Shown: positions 1-8,545 of the stretch, piece by piece
Layout: each line of letters begins with the position of its first letter
How positions within the stretch are numbered: position 1 is the stretch's first letter
Origin: Pseudomonas marginalis
Lineage (GTDB): Bacteria > Pseudomonadota > Gammaproteobacteria > Pseudomonadales > Pseudomonadaceae
Length of the DNA: 64,000 bases
Assembly (NCBI RefSeq): GCF_900105325.1
Contig: NZ_FNSU01000003.1
Span: 4,415,501-4,479,500, forward strand
Reading direction: 5' to 3'
Position numbers and translations under genes: made by a program
The notes under the pieces: generated by a model
Told to the model about the DNA's origin: nothing
The model's database searches: none
Seen by the model: only the letters and a program-made list of their open reading frames with translations

Positions 1-804
1 ACCATCGCCGTTGGGTGGAGGCGTAAACAGAAAACTGGGCGGCTCAGCAGACTGATCGGGCCAGCGCAAAAGATGCTCGCGGTGAAAAGAGAAGATTAAG
101 CGCTTGGAACGATCGCCGATGCTCTGGCCCAACATCATCAAAGCTGGGATATCGGCCAAGCCTACTACTGCTAGCGCGGGCGAGTCGCCATAGGTGCCGC
201 CGCGACGCTTGAGTTGCTGCTCCAGCTCGTACTGGATGCTGTCTTTGACGTTCTGCCAATAGGCAGCGTCCCTGCCGCGCGGTCCGGGCGCAGGGAACGC
301 AATTTTGATGCCTTGATCGAAGGCGGTTAATCCCTCCGCAGACATCGCAGTCAACAGATCGCGAACGGGAATATCGTTGATCGTCTGGAAATGCTGACTC
401 TGGACAATGAGAGGAATCGCTCTGCCACCATCAGGGGTCGTTGCGGCGATTCGGATGCGCTCTAGGTATGCTTGGTGTAAACCACTCAAATCATTTTCAG
501 GATAACCGTCTGCGTCACGATCAATTTTGTCATGACAGCCTGGGCACAGGAGCATCAGGTTAGCAGTATCGTTCGTGTGCGCCTCAGCATCATGATCCGC
601 GCGTCCCCGAGGCCCCTTGGGACTGGCGGGTAGGATATGCGCCACTTCGCCCCATTTCATTGGCTTGCCGGCACGATAGTCGAACGTTAGATCTGTGCCG
701 CACAGTTCGCAATGACCAGCGGTCTGTGTCCATACGATCCGCTTCGTCTCATCATTCGTGTTAAAGCGCCCACTCGCGGGCTTAGCGTCTTCTGGTTCTG
801 CCAT
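1..804 (-). CDS. cap5: HNH-SAVED CBASS effector nuclease, Cap5-like (partial, C-terminus beyond window)
   Basis: This frame stays open from an ATG at 804 to the window edge, giving 268 residues, so only the 3' end is missing. Residues 29-95 form a treble-clef HNH nuclease: CxxC at C32/C35, then VAHILP with H56, N82 in ANLMLLC, C87/C90 and H91. After about residue 125 the sequence resembles a SAVED domain, with the segment ALAVVGLADIPALMMLGQ (210-227) and a following RLIFSFHRE strand. In the Cap5 family the SAVED domain binds a cyclic nucleotide made by a CD-NTase on phage infection. Binding drives oligomerisation and double-stranded DNA degradation by the HNH domain. A full protein would be near 400 residues. 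The CD-NTase and Cap2/Cap3 partners are not in the window and could lie downstream, to the left. A GGTAGG-like ribosome site precedes the ATG. Confidence 0.85.
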   Translation of the reverse strand, partial: MAEPEDAKPASGRFNTNDETKRIVWTQTAGHCELCGTDLTFDYRAGKPMKWGEVAHILPASPKGPRGRADHDAEAHTNDTANLMLLCPGCHDKIDRDADGYPENDLSGLHQAYLERIRIAATTPDGGRAIPLIVQSQHFQTINDIPVRDLLTAMSAEGLTAFDQGIKIAFPAPGPRGRDAAYWQNVKDSIQYELEQQLKRRGGTYGDSPALAVVGLADIPALMMLGQSIGDRSKRLIFSFHREHLLRWPDQSAEPPSFLFTPPPNGDG

Positions 805-861
805 TTCGACCTACCCCCGAGAAACATCCATGATTGAAAACGATGATGGCAAGATAAGATC

Positions 862-889
862 ATATTAAGGTCATTTGCCGCGATTTCAA
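862..889 (-). promoter_or_regulatory. Putative sigma-70 promoter for the cap5-like gene
   Basis: On the minus strand TTGAAA (889-884) and TAATAT (867-862) are separated by 16 bases. Transcription would start near 855, about 50 bases upstream of the ATG at 804. The assignment is by consensus only. Confidence 0.4.
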
Positions 890-909
890 GAGAGATCTGA
901 GGGTGATTA

Positions 910-1134
910 ATGCCGAGTCAGCTTGGCCAGGATGCTTTTTTTGACTCATCGAAACGGAGTGATGGCAGCTTTCGATTTCTTGCAAATGCTGATGGGTTAT
1001 GGCGCTGGCCAGAAGCGTATTTATCGAAATTAGCGAGTTTATGCAGAAGACATAAACTCGCTAATTTCGATAAATATCTCGCTCAAAAACCAAACGACGT
1101 CAATCTCCGGGCGCCCCCCACAAGAACCAGCTAA
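910..1134 (+). CDS. Unrecognised 74-aa ORF spanning a perfect palindrome (doubtful)
   Basis: This ORF is divergent from the cap5-like gene and has a plausible ribosome site, GAGGGTG at 899-905, before its ATG. No domain is recognised. Its middle consists of the two palindrome arms at 1018-1076, so residues 37-56 are largely dictated by the repeat. It may be a short real gene, the 5' remnant of a gene broken when the palindrome formed, or chance. Apart from this ORF, the 415-base gap between cap5 and the second TniQ gene holds only the palindrome and a hairpin at 1171-1210. Confidence 0.2.
   Translation: MPSQLGQDAFFDSSKRSDGSFRFLANADGLWRWPEAYLSKLASLCRRHKLANFDKYLAQKPNDVNLRAPPTRTS
1018..1076. 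repeat. Perfect inverted repeat, 26-bp arms, 7-base loop
   Basis: The left arm is 1018-1043 and the right arm 1051-1076. They are exact reverse complements, with the loop CAGAAGA at 1044-1050. The arms begin TATTTATCGAAATTAGC. Neither side is followed by a T-run, so a simple intrinsic terminator is unlikely. Possible roles are a recombination or resolution site, a dyad operator, a cruciform, or the scar of an inverted duplication. It lies at the boundary between the transposition genes and the cargo. Confidence 0.95.
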
Positions 1135-1170
1135 AGAACCCGATGCGCTATAATCGGTTCTTAAAGCTAT

Positions 1171-1210
1171 CGCTCCAGCCCCTGAGGACGTTTTCGGGGC
1201 GGATGGAGCG
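1171..1210 (-). terminator. Hairpin just downstream of the second TniQ-family gene
   Basis: CGCTCCA (1171-1177) pairs with TGGAGCG (1204-1210), and the adjacent GCCCC pairs with GGGGC, with a small bulge. It starts 10 bases after the stop at 1220 on the minus strand. It could end the tns transcript, but there is no T-run, so intrinsic termination is uncertain. Confidence 0.4.
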
Positions 1211-1219
1211 CAGATGCCC

Positions 1220-2854
1220 TCAGAAGCTAATCGCAATCGGCGGTCCCTCCCAGTCTCTCGATACGCCGGTAGACTTGAGCAAGGCCTCTGCATCCACGCC
1301 TGTTCTCGCCAAGCTTTCCAGATCCCACTCGAAGAAGCTGGAAAAAACCAAGAAAACTTTGCTTGCTACCGCCGAGGTCAATCTTACAGTCGAATAGTTC
1401 ACCGGCAGCTTCATTCTTATGATTTCAGAGATGCTCCACACCAATGTCCTTAATCGGAAATACCACACTGACTCTTGGTGACGCTTGATCTGGTGATAAG
1501 TAAGAGGGAACCTCTGCTTACGCAGATCTAGGCCGTGAGGTAAGGAGTTTGGGAGCAGCGTCTGCAAATTTCTAATGTTCACCCTTTTAGGATCTTTCGC
1601 AACGCTATACAACTCATCCACGCCCGCTTCAATAAGGGCTGCATAACCAGCGTCTCTTGAGTCGATAGTCTTCTCAACCTTAACGGCAACCTTCTTAGGC
1701 ATGCGAAGTTTTGCGATCAGCCATGCATTATCATTTTCCATTAGCCAATGAGTTGGTTTATAGGCTTTTTTCCAGAGGTATTCCACATCAGCCTCGGAGC
1801 GCAGTGCCAAAAGCATCTCGATTTTTTGACGGTACTTAATCATTTTACCGGAATGCGCATCTACATTTTTAGAAGGTCGTGGCGAACTCGAAGCACTTAG
1901 CAGGATAGACTCCTTCTTCAACGCTCCCTCGAAATTATCAGCACTGGAAAATAAATGAAGCGCGATAATCAAATGTCGCGCTAATGGCATATTAAGCTGA
2001 CCCTTGTCTGACTTCAGCCTAATCCATTGCTCATGCTTTCCATTATTGTAGGCCGGATCAATTTGCGCTAAATACTCATCGCCATAAGCACTTTGAATAC
2101 TATCAAAAAGTTTCGCAATGCCCGCATTTTTTCCAAATGCAAATCCACGTTTCTTACATTGCCGCACATAGCAAGAACTTAATACCGCGCTACCTATTGG
2201 CGGGATCTTTCGTTGCAAGATATCGTGCGCGAATAGCGCGACCTTCTTCTCCAGATCCGAGCCCTTATGCGTCGTCTTAGCGTTGAGCGGACTCCACCCG
2301 CATGCACATGGCTCAGTCAGATTTGGAAGCAGCTTCAATTTTCGATAGAAAGGGTGAGAGCACTTGGGGCAAGCATGGATCAGCGAGTCCCCGTGGCGCC
2401 AACAGACTGAAACACCGGGTATATGGTGTGATCGATGCCAGTAGGCAGAACCGCAATCGATCAAATCCTCCTGAACGCAGTTAGGGCAAAGCTTAGCTTT
2501 CCCATGGATGGACTCTTCGCGGCGAGGAATTCGTACCACCCCATCAAAAGCGTGCGATCCAGAATGGTCCTCCGGTCCTTGCCTAACACCTAGAAAAGGT
2601 CTGTACGCAGGAAACGTCGTGTTGTTACTGATCAGTTCTGCGAGATTGCTCTCCAGCTGCCCTGGTAGCCTGTCGGCGAGCTTCTCAATCTGCTGAGGCA
2701 CAATGCCACCGATGCTAAATGGCTTAGATGCGAATAAATCACGGTAGGTTTCCGCCGCTGTTCTATTCCCTGACAGGTAGTGATAGCGGGTGACGCGAGA
2801 GTGCAGCATTTCATCCGGCATCGATACAGGGAAAAATAGTAGATCAGACATCAT
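1220..2854 (-). CDS. Second TnsD/TniQ-family target-selection protein
   Basis: This 544-residue protein opens with the TniQ signature LLFFPVSMPDEMLHSRVTRY. It has the family zinc finger at C123, C126, C151 and H154, with the AYWHRSHHIPGVSVCWRHG block matching TnsD (C127, C130, C155, H158). A second ribbon-like set follows at C162, C165, C183 and C185, and the length is near that of Tn7 TnsD. TniQ/TnsD proteins recognise the target and recruit TnsC. Because the element also has a separate TnsD, this one probably specifies a different target, taking the place of Tn7's TnsE. It lies 57 bases after a small ORF and 289 bases after tnsD. ATGATG at 2854 gives two adjacent starts with only a weak ribosome site. 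Its target is unknown. Confidence 0.85.
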   Translation of the reverse strand: MMSDLLFFPVSMPDEMLHSRVTRYHYLSGNRTAAETYRDLFASKPFSIGGIVPQQIEKLADRLPGQLESNLAELISNNTTFPAYRPFLGVRQGPEDHSGSHAFDGVVRIPRREESIHGKAKLCPNCVQEDLIDCGSAYWHRSHHIPGVSVCWRHGDSLIHACPKCSHPFYRKLKLLPNLTEPCACGWSPLNAKTTHKGSDLEKKVALFAHDILQRKIPPIGSAVLSSCYVRQCKKRGFAFGKNAGIAKLFDSIQSAYGDEYLAQIDPAYNNGKHEQWIRLKSDKGQLNMPLARHLIIALHLFSSADNFEGALKKESILLSASSSPRPSKNVDAHSGKMIKYRQKIEMLLALRSEADVEYLWKKAYKPTHWLMENDNAWLIAKLRMPKKVAVKVEKTIDSRDAGYAALIEAGVDELYSVAKDPKRVNIRNLQTLLPNSLPHGLDLRKQRFPLTYHQIKRHQESVWYFRLRTLVWSISEIIRMKLPVNYSTVRLTSAVASKVFLVFSSFFEWDLESLARTGVDAEALLKSTGVSRDWEGPPIAISF

Positions 2855-2911
2855 TTACCGATTAAAAAAGTAGGGTTAAAAAAAACGCGGATCCAAGATG
2901 GAGTATATAGA

Positions 2912-3250
2912 TTACACATTAAATTTTGTACCGGGGTTAGGCTCTCTGAAATGACCACACGATAGGGTGTCACCCTGCTCCGAATTTTGATGGATTATCC
3001 AACCGCAATCGTAGCAGTATTCATTGAATCCAAAACACGTATCGATAATCCAGCTCCCGCTAGTTGAACGCGTGAGGAATATACAATCAAGATTATTCTG
3101 ATCGCTAGATGAAACATACTTCTCATATCGCGACCTACGTAGCTTAATGCCAGCTATTTTTGAGAAGTAAACGGATTTTTGTGGAATGCCCTGTGGCACA
3201 AAGAGTTGAATGCGGGGTGTCGAATGGTGATTTATTACCGGCTGGCTCAC
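2912..3250 (-). CDS. Small cysteine-containing ORF between the two TnsD-family genes (hypothetical)
   Basis: This 112-codon ORF would start at a GTG inside the tnsD 3' end, overlapping it by 107 bases in another frame, with no clear ribosome site. The downstream half has protein-like composition and a compact zinc-ribbon-like pattern, CYDCGW near residue 79 and LSCGH near residue 96. No family is recognised. It might be a real accessory gene with a shorter start, or a displaced C-terminal zinc module of tnsD separated by a frameshift. It fills most of the 289-base gap between tnsD and the second TniQ gene. Confidence 0.4.
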   Translation of the reverse strand: MSQPVINHHSTPRIQLFVPQGIPQKSVYFSKIAGIKLRRSRYEKYVSSSDQNNLDCIFLTRSTSGSWIIDTCFGFNEYCYDCGWIIHQNSEQGDTLSCGHFREPNPGTKFNV

Positions 3251-4913
3251 ACGTTAGCCGTATGCTCGCGAGCCTGTAGAGCGAAGAACGCGTCACGGGC
3301 TTGCCCTCCGAGAGCAGTTTGCGCCTAGCCCACCGTAAACGCCGTTCGTGAAAGCTTTCAACTGATTCACATACCTTGTCAAGCGCTGCTGCACAGAGAG
3401 GAAGCTTGCTGAGCTGCTTTTCGAAGCGAGACAGAACATGAAGTTCTCTCCCAATTCTGGTACGTGACACGCGAACCGGCTTACCTTTAAAACCATATAG
3501 TACATCAGCACACTGCCGTACTTCCCCGGCTAGTCTGTTATCGAGAGAAGCGAACATCTCTGAACTATTGATTCGGGGCGCGCGATGGATACTTGGGTTT
3601 TTAGTTGATCTCGACAGCCACTGCTTGTCATTTCGATATAGCCAAGCGTACCCCTTGCACGCATGTGCTTTTTGCAAACGGTAATCTGCCTCGAAGACCC
3701 TGCGTCTTGCACATAGCTGAATTTGAAATCGAGCCTTCCTCCAAGCATCTTGACCGCCAGGTACGCTGCGGATGCGGCGATAGACGTACGCCAATGAGAC
3801 GCCTAAAACGGCAGCAATCTTTTTTGCATCAGCTCCCTCAAGGGCATGTTCCCATACAGCGGTCAACGAACAGTCCAGTCCTTCACTCGACGTCTCCGGT
3901 ATATCGCGCCTAGGTAGCCGCATGTGTGTTTTCGGACCAGACGCCACTTCCCGCTCCAGCGGGCGTTGTTCATGCAGCAACCTCGCCATGTCAACGTCCA
4001 GTGCACCGGCTAATAGAATGTATTTGAGCGGATGATGAGAGGTGATTGGTTTACGAAGCAGCTTCGTGACCCATGTGGCGGGTGTATCCCCACCGACGTT
4101 CCCGAGTACAGCAAATTCCCAATCTCGAGGCAGTACTGTAAAAAAATTGGACATGTGCTGTGCCAGCAGTTGCAGATATAAACGGTGGTTTCCAGAGGCA
4201 AGATTAAGCTGTGTTGCCTTTTGCATAAACGTGTAGCGCATCGTATCTGCCGACAACGCACTGACTTCAGATTCAAGGACCTGAAGCGAGCGCAACGCTA
4301 TATCGTGGAGCGGCGGCTTGCACACCGACGGGATATCAAGAGGTATCGTGTGTGCTTGGACATGCTCGTCACTCGGCAGTGTGAGTTGTCGAGAGTTGCG
4401 GCTGGACCAGCGATGATCAAGGATCCTGAGTGACGTGCCGTGATGCGGACAGACCAGCACGCCCGGAAGCATGTGAACCCTATGCCAGTAAGCGACCCCC
4501 CGTTGTACCTGATCTTGGGCAATACACTCTTCGCATAACCGCACTCTAGAGGCGAATTCAATACGGCTCGCGTTGACACCCAGCTTCAGCATCAGGCCTT
4601 TGCCATCAGCGGTCATCAACGCACGAGCATGTTCTACCTGGCGCATACTCAAAAATGGCGCGTAGTAGGGTAATAACGTGTGGCGCATAAGAATCTCGGC
4701 TACTGATAGCTCGGTACCGCTGGGTAGCGCTTCGACAAAATCCCTAAGATGACTTGGGAAGGCGACATTCTGTGAAAATGCCGCCGCCGATTTCAGGCCG
4801 GAGAACGCGGCTCGGATACTACGAACACCGCAAAGACTGGCATAGCGAGAAATCAGGCTGTGCAGCGTTTCGTCTGGAAACGCTGTGGGGAAGAAATGGA
4901 GTTTAAGGTGCAC
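3144..4913 (-). CDS. tnsD: TnsD, attTn7-type target-site selection protein
   Basis: The 589-residue product has an N-terminal TniQ domain (LHFFPTAFPDETLHSLISRY) and a CCCH zinc finger at C127, C130, C155 and H158. These are the Tn7 TnsD positions shifted uniformly by three. A helix-turn-helix-like segment, KKIAAVLGVSLAYVYRRI, lies near residues 370-395. TnsD binds the 3' end of glmS and recruits TnsC to direct insertion downstream, which fits the position of this element. A GTG start at 4913 is chosen because AGGGGG lies about seven bases upstream. The gene begins 15 bases after tnsC. The last 35 or so residues look less conserved and overlap the small ORF at 2912-3250, so the C-terminus could be altered. 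Confidence 0.93.
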   Translation of the reverse strand: MHLKLHFFPTAFPDETLHSLISRYASLCGVRSIRAAFSGLKSAAAFSQNVAFPSHLRDFVEALPSGTELSVAEILMRHTLLPYYAPFLSMRQVEHARALMTADGKGLMLKLGVNASRIEFASRVRLCEECIAQDQVQRGVAYWHRVHMLPGVLVCPHHGTSLRILDHRWSSRNSRQLTLPSDEHVQAHTIPLDIPSVCKPPLHDIALRSLQVLESEVSALSADTMRYTFMQKATQLNLASGNHRLYLQLLAQHMSNFFTVLPRDWEFAVLGNVGGDTPATWVTKLLRKPITSHHPLKYILLAGALDVDMARLLHEQRPLEREVASGPKTHMRLPRRDIPETSSEGLDCSLTAVWEHALEGADAKKIAAVLGVSLAYVYRRIRSVPGGQDAWRKARFQIQLCARRRVFEADYRLQKAHACKGYAWLYRNDKQWLSRSTKNPSIHRAPRINSSEMFASLDNRLAGEVRQCADVLYGFKGKPVRVSRTRIGRELHVLSRFEKQLSKLPLCAAALDKVCESVESFHERRLRWARRKLLSEGKPVTRSSLYRLASIRLTCEPAGNKSPFDTPHSTLCATGHSTKIRLLLKNSWH

Positions 4914-4928
4914 TTCATCACCCCCTAC

Positions 4929-6380
4929 TTACTCTTTCTGATAAATCGGCGAGAACTCAAATAGATCCTCGTTAAGCCAGTCCGCAGCTCGCAGTGCATC
5001 GAGAGGATTGTCGTGTTCACTTAACGATTTAGCCTCTGAGCTTTCCACTGCAGCAGCAACCGGAGATTGGCGCTCTTTCGCGGGAGATGTATCTGCCGGC
5101 TTTTCACGGGAAACAACGCCTCGGAGTAAGGAAAGGCGGTCCGCTCGGGCCAACCCGTCGAAAACCATCATTTCGTTCAGTTGCTCCTCAATCGGCAGCA
5201 AATCGTCGAACTGCCGCATGCGCTTCGGATCTCGGCTACGCAGAGCCGAAAGGGCTGGCTTGAGAATCTGCATTTTTGAGTTGCTGACCTTCACCAAAGT
5301 CTCGGCAGTCAAACACTCGGAGCCACTCTGAACCGCGTATCGCTGACTCAATACCAGCAGCTTGACCAAGAAATCTGTGACGCCTTGGGTGTGCTCATAC
5401 AGTGTGTCTAAAATTTCGTCGGTCAGCTCAGCGGTCTGCTTGCACCACTGATAGCTCCAAAGATTTTCGACCAACAACCGCCACTCCTCATCATCTTTCT
5501 CGAAGCGTTTGAATTCGAGCGTACCGGCTCCACAGACTCGGCGGGCCGTACGCATCACTTCTGAGAACAGGCTAATCATCGAGTTCGTGCCACTGAAAAC
5601 GACCGGAATACCGATGTTGTTAACCAAGTGCAGAAAAAAATTCAGCATGCTCTCCTTACCACCAGTTTTCGCCAGGTGGAGGTTTTGCAGCTCGTCGATC
5701 AACAAGGCGCCGATGAAAAATGTACTCGCCACCTGCTCCATCTGTTGCAGCGCATCATTGATGTTTCGGTGCCTGTAGCGCTTGTGGTAGTCCTTGTCCC
5801 CTAGAGCATCCCCAACCGCATAAAAAAACTGCTGGCAAAACCCAGCCAGTGATCCATCCCGAGGGCAGTCAAGCTTCAGCCAAGTAATTTGGGTATGAAC
5901 AAACTGCCTCCCCTCATAGCGCTCATGACGGATTGTCTGTGGATAAAGGCTCAAAATGGCGTGAAGTGCCGTCGACTTCCCAATGCCGCTCAGGCCGACG
6001 ACGGTAAATGTCTCTGCGGTGGATTTGAACGCATCGTGGTAACGCTGAGCACCGGATAAAGAATGCAAATGCCGGACGGTAGCGGGCGACATCGGGTTGC
6101 GCCCAACATACCCTCGACGGATGAGCAGCGAGAAGAGAGCCTCCAGTTCCAAGTGCAACAGAAACGGCTGTACCACTGTTCTCAAACGGTCGATACAGTG
6201 AATTCGAGTGGCTCCTTCGAGGCTCAGCTCTTTCGGATCCACCGGCTGAGGAAAATTCGAGATCAGCTCTATAGCCGTCGCCTCCGAGAGTATTGGAGGC
6301 AAAGCTTCAATTAGCGGATTTCCGGCATACTCACGAATATCCTGTTTGACGTAATTGGCAAACGTCTGTGCACCTTTCAT
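4929..6380 (-). CDS. tnsC: TnsC, AAA+ ATPase regulator of transposition
   Basis: The 483-residue protein carries a Walker A GLSGIGKST at 129-137, a Walker B ALLIDELQNL with D229/E230, and a sensor-like VFSGTN at 261-266. In Tn7 the homologue forms ATP-bound filaments that link TnsD at the target to the TnsAB transposase and enforce target immunity. The start overlaps the tnsB stop by four bases (ATGA), so translation is probably coupled. The charged C-terminal tail after about residue 400 fits the part of TnsC that contacts TnsA and TnsB. Confidence 0.95.
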   Translation of the reverse strand: MKGAQTFANYVKQDIREYAGNPLIEALPPILSEATAIELISNFPQPVDPKELSLEGATRIHCIDRLRTVVQPFLLHLELEALFSLLIRRGYVGRNPMSPATVRHLHSLSGAQRYHDAFKSTAETFTVVGLSGIGKSTALHAILSLYPQTIRHERYEGRQFVHTQITWLKLDCPRDGSLAGFCQQFFYAVGDALGDKDYHKRYRHRNINDALQQMEQVASTFFIGALLIDELQNLHLAKTGGKESMLNFFLHLVNNIGIPVVFSGTNSMISLFSEVMRTARRVCGAGTLEFKRFEKDDEEWRLLVENLWSYQWCKQTAELTDEILDTLYEHTQGVTDFLVKLLVLSQRYAVQSGSECLTAETLVKVSNSKMQILKPALSALRSRDPKRMRQFDDLLPIEEQLNEMMVFDGLARADRLSLLRGVVSREKPADTSPAKERQSPVAAAVESSEAKSLSEHDNPLDALRAADWLNEDLFEFSPIYQKE

Positions 6381-8545
6381 TGTGCCTGTCCTGGCCGTAT
6401 TCTTTTGAGCAAATCGATAACCTGCGCGGTGCGCTCGCCGGCATATGAGTCACGCGCTGTCGATGTCGATTCAGATTGTCGAGAAGCTGGCTCAGCCCTG
6501 ACACCTGCTGGTACAACCGCATTTTCACGCTCACGGAGCCGTTCTTCGGCGCGGTTTTCGCGGATGTTTCCTGTGGCCTCGGCCTTGGTGGAAGGAGCAG
6601 GCTCCAGCTCTCTTTCAGAAAGGGCATTGGTGATGATCTGATGGACTTGATCGCTAAGTTGCACACGGCTTTCCAGCTCAGCTCGTCGGTGAGTTGGTGG
6701 TTTCTGGCGATAGGCTTCGAGCAGGTCAAAAATTTCGTCCGAGCGGTAGTTCGCGTAACTGGCATCCGATTGTCGAAGATCACAACGGATAAACTGCTTG
6801 GCATCACCCTGGATCCAAATGTGCGCAGCAGAGTTCGGATCGAACCAACACTCTATTGACCAGACTCCCCCTTTGCGAGCTTTGGCAAACCAATTTTTCT
6901 CTACGGCCATATCACACACGTAGTGCATTCCGCGAAACATCACTCCACCCTTTTGAACGGTCGCGCGCTCTCGGGGCAGGAGGTGGAGGTAAACCATCTC
7001 GTCGGGGCGTTTGTTAGATTCGACCAGATCGTTCTCGCAAGCCCAACTCCATATTCCGTTGGGTGTGGGTTCAACGCCGTCATTCATCATTGCCTGCGTC
7101 AGCCGGTCAGGCTGACGATGATGCCGGTTATAGTGGAGCACGCAGTTGATGAGGATCTGTGTGAATTCTTTAAGCGTGAGGGTGGCATCGAGCCGGTAGT
7201 CTCGCTCGCCTCGCTCTTTATCACGCGCAGCTACCCCGCCAGGTAGCCATCTAATGCCCGTCAGATCATTCAAAATGCCAAACCGACTCTCTACCATAGG
7301 CTTCCAATCCGGCCGATATGGCGGGGCAGTGCCCATCTCAATCCCCAAGCCTGACGAAAGCCCTTCTGCTGCAAGTGAGAGCATCTCGCCCCTGTCGGCA
7401 TAAATCTGGTGGGGCAAGTGGTGACAATCCCAGTCATCTGCGTTGATTTCAACGCCGTTCTGCGCGCAAAACGCGACCTTTGAAGTAAACGCGTTGAATA
7501 GCGCCTGCCTCGCCCCATTCCAACTGGGGCCTTCCAACCCCACATAGAGACCAACGATCATTCCGGAAAAGCTATCCACTACGATATAAACTATAGGGCG
7601 GCCTATGAGCATCCTTCTAGAGTAGCTGTTGACCAAATAAATATCGGCAATAGTTGCGTCGATTTCAAACTGGTGACATGGTCCACGCAGCCAATCGCGA
7701 ACAGTACCTGAAAGCGGGCGGCAGTCTTTCAGCCACCTCCTCAAACCTTTACGGCCACGCTCAGTTTCTATTTCGTCAAAAAAGATTTGGCCCCAATATC
7801 TAAACTGCCTCAAGCTGGGTATTTCTGAACTCGGAAGCAAATGAAGCTCTTCTTCGCTGTTTTTCGAGATATCTCGAACCGAGTAGAATCTTCTCAACAT
7901 TTCGTCATATGCGCTCGAAATAGAAGATTTTTTATCTTTCACATAAAGCGCATACCCAACACGAATACACTTTTTATCAACAGCGCTAAGCATCTTGGAA
8001 GACGGTGTAAGAACGCCTTGAAATTTAGGCTTTCGACCTGGAGGCTTACTCGGATCATATTTTCTATCGGAAACACCTACCGCTGAATAATTATTGAGCA
8101 AGGAGTTTCGGATTTGACCATAAATCCAATAACGGTAAAGAAGCCGATAAATCTTCTTCCGCTGAATCCCCAAGTCTGAAGCTCTTTTGCTAACCAACGG
8201 GCCAAATTCCCCCCGTGCGAATATTCGCCCTGGGTAGTCAGGATCTAGCAGAGGGGCAATGATGGCCCATTTTTCGTCTCGGCCCAGCTTGGCTGCCTCG
8301 TCCAACTGATCCTCAAGCACAAGCATGAACTCGGGTGTGGCGATGGTCACTGGTTTCGTATCACCACCCGATACCGATCGATGCAGCTCTTCAAGACTAA
8401 TAGCGTATGGCTGCCTGGGAGGATCAGCTAGGTCAATCACAACAGCCAGGTCATGCATTTCATCAAGGTAAATGAGCCTAACGATCGTACCGATAACTGA
8501 CGAATCGGTAACAGGCTCAAAAACGTCATTTACGAAAAAATTCAT
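6377..8545 (-). CDS. tnsB: TnsB, DDE transposase
   Basis: This 722-residue DDE transposase has catalytic candidates D296 (HQFEIDATIAD), D384 (IYADRGEM) and E419 (KPMVESRFG). The spacings of 88 and 35 residues equal those of Tn7 TnsB (D273, D361, E396). It binds the repeats at the element ends, cuts the 3' ends and joins them to target DNA. Helix-turn-helix DNA-binding segments are expected in the first 200 residues, for example around RASDLGIQRKKIYRLLYRYW (121-140). The gene overlaps tnsA and tnsC by four bases on each side. All catalytic residues are present, so it should be active. Confidence 0.97.
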   Translation of the reverse strand: MNFFVNDVFEPVTDSSVIGTIVRLIYLDEMHDLAVVIDLADPPRQPYAISLEELHRSVSGGDTKPVTIATPEFMLVLEDQLDEAAKLGRDEKWAIIAPLLDPDYPGRIFARGEFGPLVSKRASDLGIQRKKIYRLLYRYWIYGQIRNSLLNNYSAVGVSDRKYDPSKPPGRKPKFQGVLTPSSKMLSAVDKKCIRVGYALYVKDKKSSISSAYDEMLRRFYSVRDISKNSEEELHLLPSSEIPSLRQFRYWGQIFFDEIETERGRKGLRRWLKDCRPLSGTVRDWLRGPCHQFEIDATIADIYLVNSYSRRMLIGRPIVYIVVDSFSGMIVGLYVGLEGPSWNGARQALFNAFTSKVAFCAQNGVEINADDWDCHHLPHQIYADRGEMLSLAAEGLSSGLGIEMGTAPPYRPDWKPMVESRFGILNDLTGIRWLPGGVAARDKERGERDYRLDATLTLKEFTQILINCVLHYNRHHRQPDRLTQAMMNDGVEPTPNGIWSWACENDLVESNKRPDEMVYLHLLPRERATVQKGGVMFRGMHYVCDMAVEKNWFAKARKGGVWSIECWFDPNSAAHIWIQGDAKQFIRCDLRQSDASYANYRSDEIFDLLEAYRQKPPTHRRAELESRVQLSDQVHQIITNALSERELEPAPSTKAEATGNIRENRAEERLRERENAVVPAGVRAEPASRQSESTSTARDSYAGERTAQVIDLLKRIRPGQAQ

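Noticed and set aside
1098..1106. GTCAATCTC resembling the TnsB repeat core
   Set aside because: Only a short partial match (GTCAATCT), without partner copies at 20-bp pitch; not evidence of the left end.
1..3143. A tnsE gene in the element
   Set aside because: No ORF in the region after tnsD resembles TnsE; the position is taken by the second TnsD/TniQ-family gene.
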